25,281 nt of DNA from an uncultured Ezakiella sp. (GTDB taxonomy: Bacteria; Bacillota; Clostridia; Tissierellales; Peptoniphilaceae): the NCBI GenBank assembly GCA_947293975.1, contig CAMYPV010000012.1, positions 1 through 25,281 on the forward strand. Reading direction: 5' to 3'. A program made the translations under genes and the position numbers. Position 1 is the stretch's first letter, and every line of letters starts with the position of its first letter. Positions 1 through 7,698 of the stretch are shown here, one piece after another. Below the pieces are notes generated by a model. The model did not search any database and had not been told where the DNA came from. It was given only the letters and a program-made list of their open reading frames with translations.

Positions 1-649
1 ACAAGATTCCCGGCATGGCTACTGGCAAAACGATTTTAAAAATTGTTCTAATATGCCCAGCGCCCAATGCGTAAGAGCCCTCACGATAAGATTTGTTGAC
101 AGAAATCAATGCCTCTTCAGTACTTCTGACAATTGGCGGCAATATCATAATGCATATTGTAAGAAGTCCAGACAAAAAGCTGTAGGCAAATTTTAAACTA
201 AGTCCAAAGAATAAAAATCCAAATAAACCATAAACGATTGATGGAATTCCTGCCAATGTTTCTGTTACAATTCTAATCACGCTCACAAATTTTGAGCCAG
301 GCTTTGCATATTCAACCAAATAAATCGCAGTCGAAATTCCAATTACAGACGAAATTATCACAGAAGCCACAACCATATAGATAGTCGTGATGAGAGCAGG
401 CATAAGGGAGACATTTTCGCTCGTATAAGTGAAAGAAAATAACGATGGTTTCAAATACGGAACCCCTTTGATGCTGACATAGGCAATTATAAAAATCAAA
501 ATGCCAATGGCAAATAAAATTGAAAACGAAGTCATCAACCTATACGCCAAAGATTTTCTTTGATGAGTAACTGTTTTTTCTTCCATAATTTTGGATGCGC
601 GAGTTTCAAAAGATTTTCCGCCTACGAAATTATTTAAATTTTCTTGCAT
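1..649 (-). CDS. pstA: Phosphate ABC transporter permease PstA (partial, C-terminus off the left edge)
   Basis: One of the two membrane subunits of the high-affinity phosphate importer PstSCAB. The visible 216 codons start MQENLNNFVGG, after a GGGGGAG ribosome binding site. A long cytoplasmic N-terminus is followed by a first membrane segment (about residues 38-58). A conserved AGIPSIVYGLFG stretch follows, then the EAA-type loop (EGSYALGAGHIRTIFKIVLP) that docks the ATPase PstB. The frame runs off the window just after this loop, so the last membrane segments are missing. The start lies 20 bases inside the end of pstC, a coupling overlap; pstB would be expected next. The identification is firm from the paired PstC and PstS. 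Confidence 0.93.
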   Translation of the reverse strand, partial: MQENLNNFVGGKSFETRASKIMEEKTVTHQRKSLAYRLMTSFSILFAIGILIFIIAYVSIKGVPYLKPSLFSFTYTSENVSLMPALITTIYMVVASVIISSVIGISTAIYLVEYAKPGSKFVSVIRIVTETLAGIPSIVYGLFGFLFFGLSLKFAYSFLSGLLTICIMILPPIVRSTEEALISVNKSYREGSYALGAGHIRTIFKIVLPVAMPGIL

Positions 650-1514
650 TTTTCTCCCCCTTATTCTTAACAAATAAAAATGCTCCGTTAATTAAAAGAA
701 TAAATATAAAAAGCACTGTCGCCGTTCCAATCAACGCGAGTTGGTGGTCTCCAGACGAATAAGCCATTTCAAGAACAACATTTGTCGTCAAAGTCCTAAT
801 GCCCTTTGTTATATCGTAGGTAATGCGAGCTTGATTGCCAGCAACCAAAACTACAGCCATAGTCTCTCCAATTGCGCGCCCAATACCAAGGATAACTGCA
901 GCAAGTATGCCACTTTTTGCAGCTGGCAACATTATTTTCATAATCGTACGCGAATGACTTGCACCAAGCGCAAGGCTTGCCTCATAATATTCTTTTGGAA
1001 CCGCCCTCAAAGCCGCCTCTGCAATTGAAATAATTGTCGGTAAAATCATTATTGCCAGCAAAATTCCAGCCGCCAAAATGCTTGTGCCTTTAGATGATGG
1101 AAAAACTATCCTGATAAATGGCACGATGATTTGTAGTGCAAAAAATCCGTAAACAATTGAAGGCACACCCGCCATCAAATCGATCATTGGCTTTAAAATC
1201 TTGTGGAGTTTTTCTCCGGCCTCCCATGTTAAAAAAATTGCAGAGAAAATTGCCAGTGGCACACCGATTAATGAAGCAAGTGCCGTGATATAAAACGATC
1301 CAAATATCATCGGCAGTATTCCATAAGATGGTGGATTTAATCCTGGATTCCAGTTTTTTCCCAATAGAAATTCTTTAAAGCCAACCTTCGATATAAATGG
1401 AATGCCGTTTTTAAATATAAAATAACAAATGAAGAGAAAGGCTAATACAGAAACTGCAGAAGCCAACATAAAAACTCCCTTCATTGTGTTTTCTCTATAG
1501 TCTTTACTCTTCAT
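630..1514 (-). CDS. pstC: Phosphate ABC transporter permease PstC
   Basis: Second membrane subunit of the Pst phosphate importer, 294 aa, a normal length. About six hydrophobic segments are visible: the first at residues 13-33, then about 70-94, 112-132, 145-168, 203-225 and 260-282. Family signatures are MAGVPSIVYGFFAL (114-127), the EAA loop (EYYEASLALGASHSRTIMKIMLP, about 175-197, the PstB contact) and GRAIGETMAVVLVAGN (212-227). It starts 4 bases after the pstS stop with only a weak AGG nearby, so it probably depends on translation of pstS; an ATG at codon 11 is an alternative start. Confidence 0.95.
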   Translation of the reverse strand: MKSKDYRENTMKGVFMLASAVSVLAFLFICYFIFKNGIPFISKVGFKEFLLGKNWNPGLNPPSYGILPMIFGSFYITALASLIGVPLAIFSAIFLTWEAGEKLHKILKPMIDLMAGVPSIVYGFFALQIIVPFIRIVFPSSKGTSILAAGILLAIMILPTIISIAEAALRAVPKEYYEASLALGASHSRTIMKIMLPAAKSGILAAVILGIGRAIGETMAVVLVAGNQARITYDITKGIRTLTTNVVLEMAYSSGDHQLALIGTATVLFIFILLINGAFLFVKNKGEKNARKFK

Positions 1515-1518
1515 AAGC

Positions 1519-2433
1519 CTATTTTACATCTTCCCAATTTGTAAATTCGCCAGTGTATATCGCCTTAATTTGATCGACTGTCAAATCTTCGATTGGATTT
1601 TCATTATTAACAATAACAGCAATTCCGTCTCTTGCCAAAACTGTGTTATCAAGCTCAGATTTTTCTGCATCCTTAAGATCACGTGAACTCATACCAATGT
1701 CACAAATACCTTCGATTGCTGCCTTAATGCCTGCACCTGATCCAGTGGCTTGAATGTCAGCCTTGAAGTCAGGATTTAAAGCCTTGTATGCATCGACAAG
1801 TTTTTCCATAAGTGGTGTAACAGAAGTTGAACCTGCAATTGTAAGTGTGCCTGATAATTTTGCTGGAGTGTAATTTTCATTTGTTTCAACTGTAATGCAT
1901 CCATCATCGCCAACAATTTTTTGTCCTTCGACGCTCATGCAAAACTTCAAGAAGTCCTTTGCAAGATCAGAAAGTTTTGCCTCTTTATATGCAAGCATAA
2001 ATGGACGTGCGATTGGATATTTTCCAGCGACAATTTCTTCTGGACTTGCATTGGCTCCGTTAACCTTAATCGCCTTTACATGATCATTAAGTGAAGCCAG
2101 CGAAATGTAACCAATGGCTGATTTATCGCCAGCAACTGTTGTTAAAACAGCGTCTGTTGCATTTGCAATTGTTGCTTCGATTGTGGTATGATCTTCCTCT
2201 TCACCTTGGTCATTTTTTGCAACAATCTTAGTTATTTCTGTAAAAGCACCACGTGTGCCTGAACCGATTTCACGACTGACAACATTTATAGCGCCTTTAA
2301 ATTCAACTGCATCTCCACTTGTGTTTGTTTTTTCATTTTCATTTGACTTACTTGCAGTTTTTTCTCCACAGCCTACAAATAGAATTGCTGCTGCAATTAC
2401 AAAAGCCACAATTGTAAATTTTATTTTTCTCAT
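1519..2433 (-). CDS. pstS: Phosphate-binding lipoprotein PstS with circularly permuted domain order
   Basis: Extracellular phosphate receptor of the Pst importer, 304 aa. The signal peptide (about 1-21) ends in FVGC, a near-consensus lipobox whose Cys22 would carry the lipid. The usual PstS order is AGSTSV...GSGAG...DGIAVIVN...TNW followed by SREIGSGTRGAF...GYISL...EGQKIV. Here the second block comes first (VVSREIGSGTRGAF at 51-64, GYISLASL 108-115, EGQKIV 169-174). The usual N-terminal block follows (LTIAGSTSVTPLMEKL 197-212, ATGSGAGIKAAIEG 229-242, DGIAVIVN 269-276, ending TNWEDVK). Total length is normal, so this is a permutation rather than a truncation. The ribosome binding site AGGAGGAT lies 8 bases before the ATG. 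It is first in its operon and preceded by Pho-box-like repeats. Confidence 0.93.
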   Translation of the reverse strand: MRKIKFTIVAFVIAAAILFVGCGEKTASKSNENEKTNTSGDAVEFKGAINVVSREIGSGTRGAFTEITKIVAKNDQGEEEDHTTIEATIANATDAVLTTVAGDKSAIGYISLASLNDHVKAIKVNGANASPEEIVAGKYPIARPFMLAYKEAKLSDLAKDFLKFCMSVEGQKIVGDDGCITVETNENYTPAKLSGTLTIAGSTSVTPLMEKLVDAYKALNPDFKADIQATGSGAGIKAAIEGICDIGMSSRDLKDAEKSELDNTVLARDGIAVIVNNENPIEDLTVDQIKAIYTGEFTNWEDVK

Positions 2434-2746
2434 AATTAATATCCTCCTAAAAATTAATTTCTATTTGCATCTCTTAATGCACCTTTATGATACCGCCCCT
2501 TTGTTAAATGAAAGTTTTGCAATTGTTAAATCTATGTAAAATATGTAAAATTTATTTTTTTATGCTTGCAAGTTTTTTACATTTCAATTAAGCAAAAATT
2601 TTCATCATTAAGACCGCTTACAAAAAATTAATTAAAAACTTTCACTAGCTCTTCATTGAAAATTGTTTTCAAATATATCCTTTTATTATGCTCAATATGC
2701 TTTATAAATCATGCAAAGGGGTATAGATTGTAATAGGAGGTTTTTT
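2434..2746. other. Divergent intergenic region between pstS and pepA
   Basis: A 313-base, very AT-rich stretch without a gene separates the two divergent operons. Its left part holds the pstS ribosome binding site and the Pho-box-like repeats. Its right part holds a perfect palindrome at 2656-2672 (TTGAAAA, TTG, TTTTCAA) and, overlapping it, a poor promoter match for pepA (TTGTTT at 2663, TATTAT at 2684, spacing 15). I see no RNA gene or open frame with a ribosome binding site here. Confidence 0.5.
2487..2550 (-). promoter_or_regulatory. Candidate Pho-box promoter of pstSCA
   Basis: Read on the minus strand, the block holds TTTTACA (2550-2544), TTTTACA (2541-2535), TTTAACA (2530-2524) and TTTAACA (2508-2502). 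Start-to-start steps are 9, 11 and 22 bases, so the last three are in 11-base phase. A possible -10 box, TATCAT (2492-2487), follows 9 bases after the last repeat, and there is no good -35 hexamer. Tandem TT-N-A-C-A repeats with 11-base spacing just upstream of the -10 box are the known layout of PhoP/PhoB-activated promoters. Regulator identity is inferred. Confidence 0.55.
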
Positions 2747-4159
2747 ATGAAAATTTTTATAAGAGAAACTGAAGATTTAAATGTAAAATTTGTTGCAAGC
2801 GATGTAGAAAATCCTTGTGGCAGAATGCAAGGACTTATGAACAACAAATTCTTCACTGCAAAATGTGGCGAAGTATTTTTAAGTCTTGACGAAGAAAAGC
2901 CAGCACTTTTTGTTGGTCTTGGTAAACTTGAAGATCTTACTATTGATAAGATTAAAACAGCCGCTTTGAAGGCTGGTCAAAAATTGACAGAGCTTGGCAC
3001 CAAAAAAATTATGATTAAAATGCGTTCAAGAATTGAAGACGTAAACAAACAAGCACTTGCAATTGTTGAGGGACTTTTGAATTCAACTTATCAATTTGAT
3101 AATTATAAATCAGAAAAATCCCCAAAAAGTCAGCTTGAAGAAATTAACTTCTTCCCTAAATTTGCTGAGGGTGTAAATGAGGCAGATTTTGAAGAACTTT
3201 TAATCAAATGGCAAGGCATCATCTTTGCAAGAGATCTTGTAAATACTCCTGCAAATGATATGACTCCAAGCATTCTTGCAAAAAATGCTGAGAGCTTAAA
3301 AGAATACGGCGTTGATGTTAAAGTTTTTGGCAAAGATGAAATTGAAAAAATTGGCATGAAGGCATTTTTGTCTGTTGCAAGAGGCAGCAACGAAGAGCCA
3401 AAGCTAATTGTAATGGAATATATGAAGGGCGAAGGCGATCCGATTGTTCTTGTTGGCAAGGGTTTAACTTACGATTCAGGTGGATATAGCTTGAAGCCAA
3501 ATGACGGTATGAAGACTATGAAATCAGACATGGGCGGCAGCGCTGCAGTAATCGGCGCTATGAAGGCAATTTCAATGGCAGGACTCAAGAAGAATGTTGT
3601 TGCGATTGTTGCAACATGCGAAAATATGGTTGACGGCGGTGCATACAAGCCTGGAGACATTATCGGATCAATGAAGGGCCTTACAATCGAAGTCGACAAC
3701 ACAGACGCAGAGGGTCGTTTGACACTTGCTGATGCAGTTTACTACGGCGAAAAGAATTACAAACCAAAGATGTTAATTGACCTTGCAACACTTACTGGTG
3801 CATGTCTTGTTGCACTTGGTATGCACAGAAGTGGCGTTATCGGCAGATGCGACAAATGTGTAAAACGCGTTCTTGATGCTGCAATTGCTGAAGACGAAAA
3901 GGCATGGGGTCTACCTTATGGCGAAGAATATCGTGAACTTAATAAATCTGATATTGCAGATATTAAAAATAGTGGCGGAAGATTTGGCGGCAGCTCAAGT
4001 GCCGGAGAATTTGTGGGCGCATTCCTAGAAAAAACAACTCCATGGGCACACATTGACATCGCTGGACCTGCTTATAATTCTGCACCATATAGATACGAAC
4101 CAGCTGGTGGAACAGGCCACATGGTTAAGACTTTGTTTAGAATAGTTAAGGAGTCTTAA
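2747..4159 (+). CDS. pepA: Leucyl aminopeptidase, M17 family
   Basis: Cytosolic metallo-aminopeptidase that removes N-terminal residues from peptides; usually a hexamer with two metal ions per subunit. The ATG at 2747 is chosen because AGGAGG ends 6 bases upstream; it gives 470 aa, normal for M17. The N-terminal regulatory domain is weakly conserved and the catalytic domain begins near residue 155. All expected active-site residues are visible: Lys238 and Asp243 in GKGLTYDSGG, Lys250 in SLKP, Asp261 in KSDMGG, and Asp320, Glu322 and Arg324 in NTDAEGRL. Their spacing matches E. coli PepA exactly. The stop overlaps the next start (TAATG), so it is co-translated with the glutaredoxin-like gene. 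A peptide-catabolism role is inferred from the M18 enzyme in the same operon. Confidence 0.96.
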   Translation: MKIFIRETEDLNVKFVASDVENPCGRMQGLMNNKFFTAKCGEVFLSLDEEKPALFVGLGKLEDLTIDKIKTAALKAGQKLTELGTKKIMIKMRSRIEDVNKQALAIVEGLLNSTYQFDNYKSEKSPKSQLEEINFFPKFAEGVNEADFEELLIKWQGIIFARDLVNTPANDMTPSILAKNAESLKEYGVDVKVFGKDEIEKIGMKAFLSVARGSNEEPKLIVMEYMKGEGDPIVLVGKGLTYDSGGYSLKPNDGMKTMKSDMGGSAAVIGAMKAISMAGLKKNVVAIVATCENMVDGGAYKPGDIIGSMKGLTIEVDNTDAEGRLTLADAVYYGEKNYKPKMLIDLATLTGACLVALGMHRSGVIGRCDKCVKRVLDAAIAEDEKAWGLPYGEEYRELNKSDIADIKNSGGRFGGSSSAGEFVGAFLEKTTPWAHIDIAGPAYNSAPYRYEPAGGTGHMVKTLFRIVKES

Positions 4160-4392
4160 TGGATTTAAAATTATATTATAAACCTGAGTGTCCGTTTTGC
4201 GTTAGAGTTTTAGATTTTATGAAAGAAAATAATATCGAACTCGAAATGAAAAATATTCACGACGGTACAAACAAAGAAGATTTAATCGAAAAAGGCGGCA
4301 AAAACCAAGTGCCATGTTTATTTATTGACGGCAAAGCGATGTATGAATCGCTTGACATCATCGATTTTCTAAAACAAACATTCAACAAATAG
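4159..4392 (+). CDS. Small glutaredoxin-like thiol oxidoreductase
   Basis: A 77-aa protein with a thioredoxin fold of the glutaredoxin/GST N-terminal type. It begins with beta-strand DLKLYYKPE, followed directly by the redox motif CPFC (Cys11, Cys14). The cis-proline follows in QVPCLFIDG (Pro52), then YESLDIIDFL, the usual glutathione/substrate-side helix. An extra Cys53 follows the cis-proline. It probably reduces disulfides in the cytosol; the electron donor cannot be told from sequence. The start overlaps the pepA stop in TAATG, with AAGGAG 5 bases upstream. It sits between two metallopeptidases, with 8 bases to the next gene. Confidence 0.88.
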   Translation: MDLKLYYKPECPFCVRVLDFMKENNIELEMKNIHDGTNKEDLIEKGGKNQVPCLFIDGKAMYESLDIIDFLKQTFNK

Positions 4393-4400
4393 GAGTAAAA

Positions 4401-5645
4401 ATGGATATTAAAACATTTTTTGACAATTCAAGACTAAACTTTGAAGCAATTGCAAACTTAGCAAAGATGCTTCAAGATGCTGGATTCAAAGAATTGCACG
4501 AAGACGAAAAGTGGGCATTAGAGCCTCACAAAAAATACTATGTAATTAAAAACGACACATCAATCATCGCATTTAGAATGGGAAGCGATGCAAAAAACGG
4601 CTTTACAATTGCCGGAAGCCACTCGGATTCACCAGGCTTTAGAATAAAACCAAATCCTGAAATGGTAAAAGAAGATGTCGTCGTGTTAAACACTGAAGTT
4701 TATGGCGGCCCACTTCTATCAACATGGTTTGATCGTCCACTATCAATCGGCGGTAAAGTTACAGTCGACTCGGGCGATCCTTTAAAACCAAAAGTAATTA
4801 AATATATGTCTAAGGAAAACATTGTGTTTATTCCGTCTGTCGCAATTCACATGAATCGCGAAGCAAACAAAGGCTGGGAAATAAACGCACAAGAACACAC
4901 ACTTCCAGTTGTCGGCTTAAATAAAGATTTTAAACTAATCCCTTATATCGAAAAAGAGATTGGCGAAAAAATTATTTCGCACGAACTATATTTAATTTGC
5001 GACACAAAATTTGAATATGTAGGAGTGGACAAGGAATTCTTTATGACAGGACGCATCGACAACCTTGCAATGGCTTACGCAAATATAAATGCACTTATAA
5101 ATGCAAAAGATGGATCAAAAACTGCGGTTGCTTATGTATCTGACAACGAAGAAATCGGCAGCATGACATCACAAGGCGCATTCGCACCATTCTTCCGCGA
5201 AACATTAGAAAGAATCGTCGTTGCAAACGGTGGAAATTTTGAAGATTATAGAATTGCACTAAAAAATTCATTTATGATCTCATCCGACCAAGCTCATGCA
5301 GCGCATCCAAACTTTGCGTCTTACGCTGACCCGACAAATCGTCCACGCATAAACGAAGGACCAGTCATAAAAGTTGCAGCAAACGGAGCATACACATCAG
5401 ATGCAAATTCAATTGCAGTGTTTAGAAATCTTGCTCGTATTGCCGGAGTTAAAACACAAACATTTGTAAATCGCTCCGACAGACGCGGCGGCTCCACAAT
5501 TGCATCAATCACCACATCAAAACTCGACATCCCAATTGTAGACGTCGGAAACCCAATGTGGGGAATGCACAGCGCAGTAGAAACAGCAGGCGTCAAAGAC
5601 CAAGAAGCAATGGAAAAAATAATGACAGTTCTCTTCGAACAATAG
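4401..5645 (+). CDS. apeB: M18 family metallo-aminopeptidase
   Basis: Cytosolic dodecameric-type aminopeptidase of family M18, 414 aa. Metal and catalytic residues are visible in order: His74 and Asp76 in SHSDSPGF, Asp220 in GRIDNLAM, Glu250 and Glu251 in SDNEEIGS, Asp296 in SSDQAHAAHP, and His390 in WGMHSAVET. The GGSTIA motif near residue 363 is also typical. AGGAG lies 5 bases before the ATG and overlaps the stop of the glutaredoxin-like gene. It is the last gene of the operon; a hairpin terminator begins 23 bases after its stop. M18 enzymes often prefer acidic or hydrophobic N-terminal residues, but specificity cannot be read here. Confidence 0.94.
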   Translation: MDIKTFFDNSRLNFEAIANLAKMLQDAGFKELHEDEKWALEPHKKYYVIKNDTSIIAFRMGSDAKNGFTIAGSHSDSPGFRIKPNPEMVKEDVVVLNTEVYGGPLLSTWFDRPLSIGGKVTVDSGDPLKPKVIKYMSKENIVFIPSVAIHMNREANKGWEINAQEHTLPVVGLNKDFKLIPYIEKEIGEKIISHELYLICDTKFEYVGVDKEFFMTGRIDNLAMAYANINALINAKDGSKTAVAYVSDNEEIGSMTSQGAFAPFFRETLERIVVANGGNFEDYRIALKNSFMISSDQAHAAHPNFASYADPTNRPRINEGPVIKVAANGAYTSDANSIAVFRNLARIAGVKTQTFVNRSDRRGGSTIASITTSKLDIPIVDVGNPMWGMHSAVETAGVKDQEAMEKIMTVLFEQ

Positions 5646-5668
5646 ATAAAAATAAAATAAGAAAACTT

Positions 5669-5713
5669 AAAAAGCTTGTGGATGATATGCACCCACAAGC
5701 TTTTCTTTTTGTT
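5669..5713. terminator. Intrinsic terminator of the pepA operon, probably bidirectional
   Basis: A perfect 12-bp stem (AAAAGCTTGTGG at 5670-5681 with CCACAAGCTTTT at 5693-5704) with an 11-base loop is followed by TCTTTTTGTTT on the plus strand. On the minus strand the stem is followed by a shorter T-rich run. It lies between two converging genes, 40 bases past the 3' end of the minus-strand gene ending at 5754. Confidence 0.9.
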
Positions 5714-5733
5714 TAATAACATTATAATCTACA

Positions 5734-5853
5734 ACTTACCCCTCAAAACTATCTCATCTATTATTCATTTCAAAAACATTCTCATCATACAATTGAAAAT
5801 AACTTCTCAAATGAAAATAATATTCCGCGACCCTTACATCGCCATTTTTAAAT
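5734..5853 (-). repeat. 3' end of the 170-aa gene, the intact partner of the duplicated fragment at 7598-7699
   Basis: This 120-base block covers the last third of the 170-aa gene and a few bases beyond its stop. It matches 7598-7699 with four mismatches and one 18-base gap. The extra 18 bases here encode HLRSYF (residues 152-157) and lie between near-identical TATTTTCA direct repeats. Slippage or recombination between those repeats would give the shorter copy. Confidence 0.9.
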
Positions 5854-6266
5854 TCATCATCACTTACCCCACGTGCAAGCGACAACCATATAAAAAGATA
5901 ATTTTGATTTGCAAATATAAATCCACTATTCTCCTCGAGCATCAATATCGCAAACTCTTTTTTCTTCTTTGTTATCGGATCATATATAAAATTCTTATTT
6001 TTTTCTATGTCTTTTACTCTATAAAGCTTAAGACTGATATTTCCATACTCGTCTTTGATATCTTTCAAATACGAATCAATCGTTATCTTGTCGCCAATAT
6101 CTAAATCGCTGTATTCTATATAATCGCCCTCAATATTCTCCTCTATGAATTCTAATAACTCATCATTGTCCCGATAATAAGGCTTTATAAAAAGATACTT
6201 TTCTTGCTGCTTTGTAAAGTTTAATTTATTGTTATTGTATTTCTCCATGTTATACCAACATCCCAT
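5754..6266 (-). CDS. Hypothetical protein, 170 aa
   Basis: I do not recognise this family. The protein is probably cytosolic: no signal peptide or membrane segment is clear, although NYLFIWLSLA (122-131) is hydrophobic. It is rich in Tyr, Asp, Glu, Asn and Lys. Neither possible start has a good ribosome binding site. ATG 6266 gives MGCWYN; ATG 6248 gives MEKYNNNKLNF and looks more natural. It follows the 345-aa gene by 20 bases and is likely co-transcribed. The end is odd: the stop is a TGA where the second, partial copy of this gene has TGG, and beyond it the same DSFE-type tail can still be read, so the protein may have lost about six residues. AT-rich compared with the ribosomal genes. Confidence 0.75.
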   Translation of the reverse strand: MGCWYNMEKYNNNKLNFTKQQEKYLFIKPYYRDNDELLEFIEENIEGDYIEYSDLDIGDKITIDSYLKDIKDEYGNISLKLYRVKDIEKNKNFIYDPITKKKKEFAILMLEENSGFIFANQNYLFIWLSLARGVSDDEFKNGDVRVAEYYFHLRSYFQLYDENVFEMNNR

Positions 6267-6286
6267 TTTGTATTTGTTACATTGTA

Positions 6287-7324
6287 TTACTCACATGCAT
6301 ACGTCAGAATTCCGAATTTATCTGAAGCGAATTCTTGTTTCCCATCATCATACATTTTTATTGTATAAACATTATCCACCACATAACTATTATAATTATG
6401 ATATAATTTATAAATTACAGCTAAATAAATACTGCCATTTTCCGTTTTATAAATTCCTTCTGTTAGTATTACATTTTTATCAATATGTGCCATTTTCTCG
6501 TTCATCTCTACACTATCAATAAATCCAGACTTAAAATTTTCAAGCTCAGATATTTTTTGTAATATATAATTGTCGTGCTTTGGCTCACCATAAACCCTCT
6601 TGATATCTTCATAATTAACATAAGATCCCACACTTCTCCACGCAAGTTCTTTGTAATTACTTTCTATACTCTTTTTGAAATCAATTCCATCAAATTTAAG
6701 ACCTTGCATTTTTACTTTTTCATTTAATTTAAAGGAAGGTAAAGTACCAACATCAAACTCTCTTAATAAATAATCTATAGATGATAAATCTAGTAAATCG
6801 TTTTTATTAACATTTCCTGCAAGAATTATTATCGGCTTATATTCCTGTGTCTCAAAATAATTTATCCCATCTTTACGTTGAAATTTATGATCTCTTAAAA
6901 TTATTACTATTGACTTCATAAAATTTTTATAATAAATATTTCCAATATTAATGAATTCCTCTTTAATAAAGCCTGAATAGACATATTTACCATTAATATA
7001 TGAATTTTTAGGACTATAAATTAACTCTTTGACATTCCAATCACCTATCTTTTTAGAATCTCCATCTCGCAAATAATCCTTCCAGTACTTTAAAACATCA
7101 TCATCTGAATAAATATATCCATTAATATAATCGGACAATATCAAATTATGATTATATTTAATATTAATATTGAGTTTTTCTTCTCGCCATTTTCCACCTT
7201 TATATATAAGTGATATAACAGATGTATCGTAAGTATAATTTTTAAAATATACCAAATACAAAATAGCACAAAGAAAAATCATCCCCAATAATTTAACTCT
7301 TCTAAATATGCTTCTACCCCTCAT
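6287..7324 (-). CDS. Hypothetical membrane-anchored protein, 345 aa
   Basis: I do not recognise this family. A basic N-terminus (MRGRSIFRRVK) precedes one hydrophobic segment at about residues 12-27. The rest is soluble, so the body is most likely outside the membrane, held by an uncleaved anchor or released after cleavage; no lipobox is present. The body is rich in Tyr, Asn, Ile and Lys and has no motif I can name. GGGGGT lies about 9 bases before the ATG. It has its own promoter (7409-7437) downstream of the ABC-gene terminator and is followed by the 170-aa gene, so the two form a separate unit. Sensing, immunity or peptide-binding roles are possible given the ABC exporters next door, but nothing in the sequence decides between them. 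Confidence 0.8.
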   Translation of the reverse strand: MRGRSIFRRVKLLGMIFLCAILYLVYFKNYTYDTSVISLIYKGGKWREEKLNINIKYNHNLILSDYINGYIYSDDDVLKYWKDYLRDGDSKKIGDWNVKELIYSPKNSYINGKYVYSGFIKEEFINIGNIYYKNFMKSIVIILRDHKFQRKDGINYFETQEYKPIIILAGNVNKNDLLDLSSIDYLLREFDVGTLPSFKLNEKVKMQGLKFDGIDFKKSIESNYKELAWRSVGSYVNYEDIKRVYGEPKHDNYILQKISELENFKSGFIDSVEMNEKMAHIDKNVILTEGIYKTENGSIYLAVIYKLYHNYNSYVVDNVYTIKMYDDGKQEFASDKFGILTYACE

Positions 7325-7408
7325 TCTGATATACCCCCATAAAAATCTGTATTATTGACTATGTGCAGCCATAAGTTTTATATAAATATAACACTATTTA
7401 TTAAACAT

Positions 7409-7437
7409 ACTATACCGCATGCAAAATATTTAATCAA
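7409..7437 (-). promoter_or_regulatory. Sigma-A-type promoter of the 345-aa/170-aa unit
   Basis: On the minus strand TTGATT (7437-7432), a 17-base spacer and TATAGT (7414-7409) make a good promoter, 84 bases upstream of the ATG at 7324. The spacer contains the palindrome GCATGC. Spacer and -10 box recur exactly at 9317-9340, so they may share an operator. Confidence 0.7.
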
Positions 7438-7480
7438 GTGTTTTCTTATATAATTTTGTGATCATTCCTCTAAAAGATAC

Positions 7481-7520
7481 TATGTAAACAAAAAGATGGC
7501 TCATAACCATCTTTAAAATT
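7481..7520 (-). terminator. Intrinsic terminator downstream of the ABC genes (copy of the rplQ terminator)
   Basis: Minus-strand hairpin AAAGATGG (7514-7507), 7-base loop, CCATCTTT (7499-7492), followed by TTGTTTACAT. The 40-base block is 36/40 identical to 11201-11240 after rplQ; two of the four differences are a compensating A-T to G-C pair in the stem. It ends the ABC unit. Confidence 0.8.
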
Positions 7521-7599
7521 CAACTATTAACAGTCTCTAGTATAATCTACCAAATTTTTACATAACTAAGTCAATATTCATATCATCAATAACTTCCAC

Positions 7600-7698
7600 T
7601 TACCTCTCAAAACTATCCCATATTTTATTCATTTCAAAAACATTCTCATCATACAATTGAAAATAATATTCCGCGACCCTTACATCGCCATTTTTAAA
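7600..7698 (-). pseudogene. Remnant: 3' fragment of a second copy of the 170-aa gene
   Basis: About 32 codons in the frame of the 170-aa gene survive, reading FKNGDVRVAEYYFQLYDE and then NVFEMNKIWDSFER before a TAA. The fragment lacks a start and 5' part. It starts inside the last codons of the upstream ABC gene, which takes its own stop TAA from it in another frame. Relative to the full gene it lacks HLRSYF and keeps TGG (Trp) where the full gene has a TGA stop. It shows that a second copy once existed here. Confidence 0.8.

Larger units (their letters stand above)
7325..7693. other. Intergenic region holding a gene remnant, a terminator and a promoter
   Basis: No intact gene lies in this 369-base stretch. 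In the minus direction it holds the duplicated gene fragment (7600-7698), about 80 bases of unassigned AT-rich sequence, the terminator at 7481-7520, the promoter at 7409-7437 and the 5' leader of the 345-aa gene. It thus separates two transcription units of the accessory block. Confidence 0.8.

Noticed and set aside
741..1028. Plus-strand open frame inside pstC
   Set aside because: Antisense to a well-conserved permease, no ribosome binding site, no recognisable protein.
1519..2433. PstS as a truncated or frameshifted gene because it ends at TNWEDVK
   Set aside because: The half that seems to be missing is present at the N-terminus in the same frame, so length and content are complete.
5676..6104. 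Plus-strand frame of 142 codons
   Set aside because: Antisense to the 170-aa gene and starting inside a terminator; composition is that of AT-rich noise.
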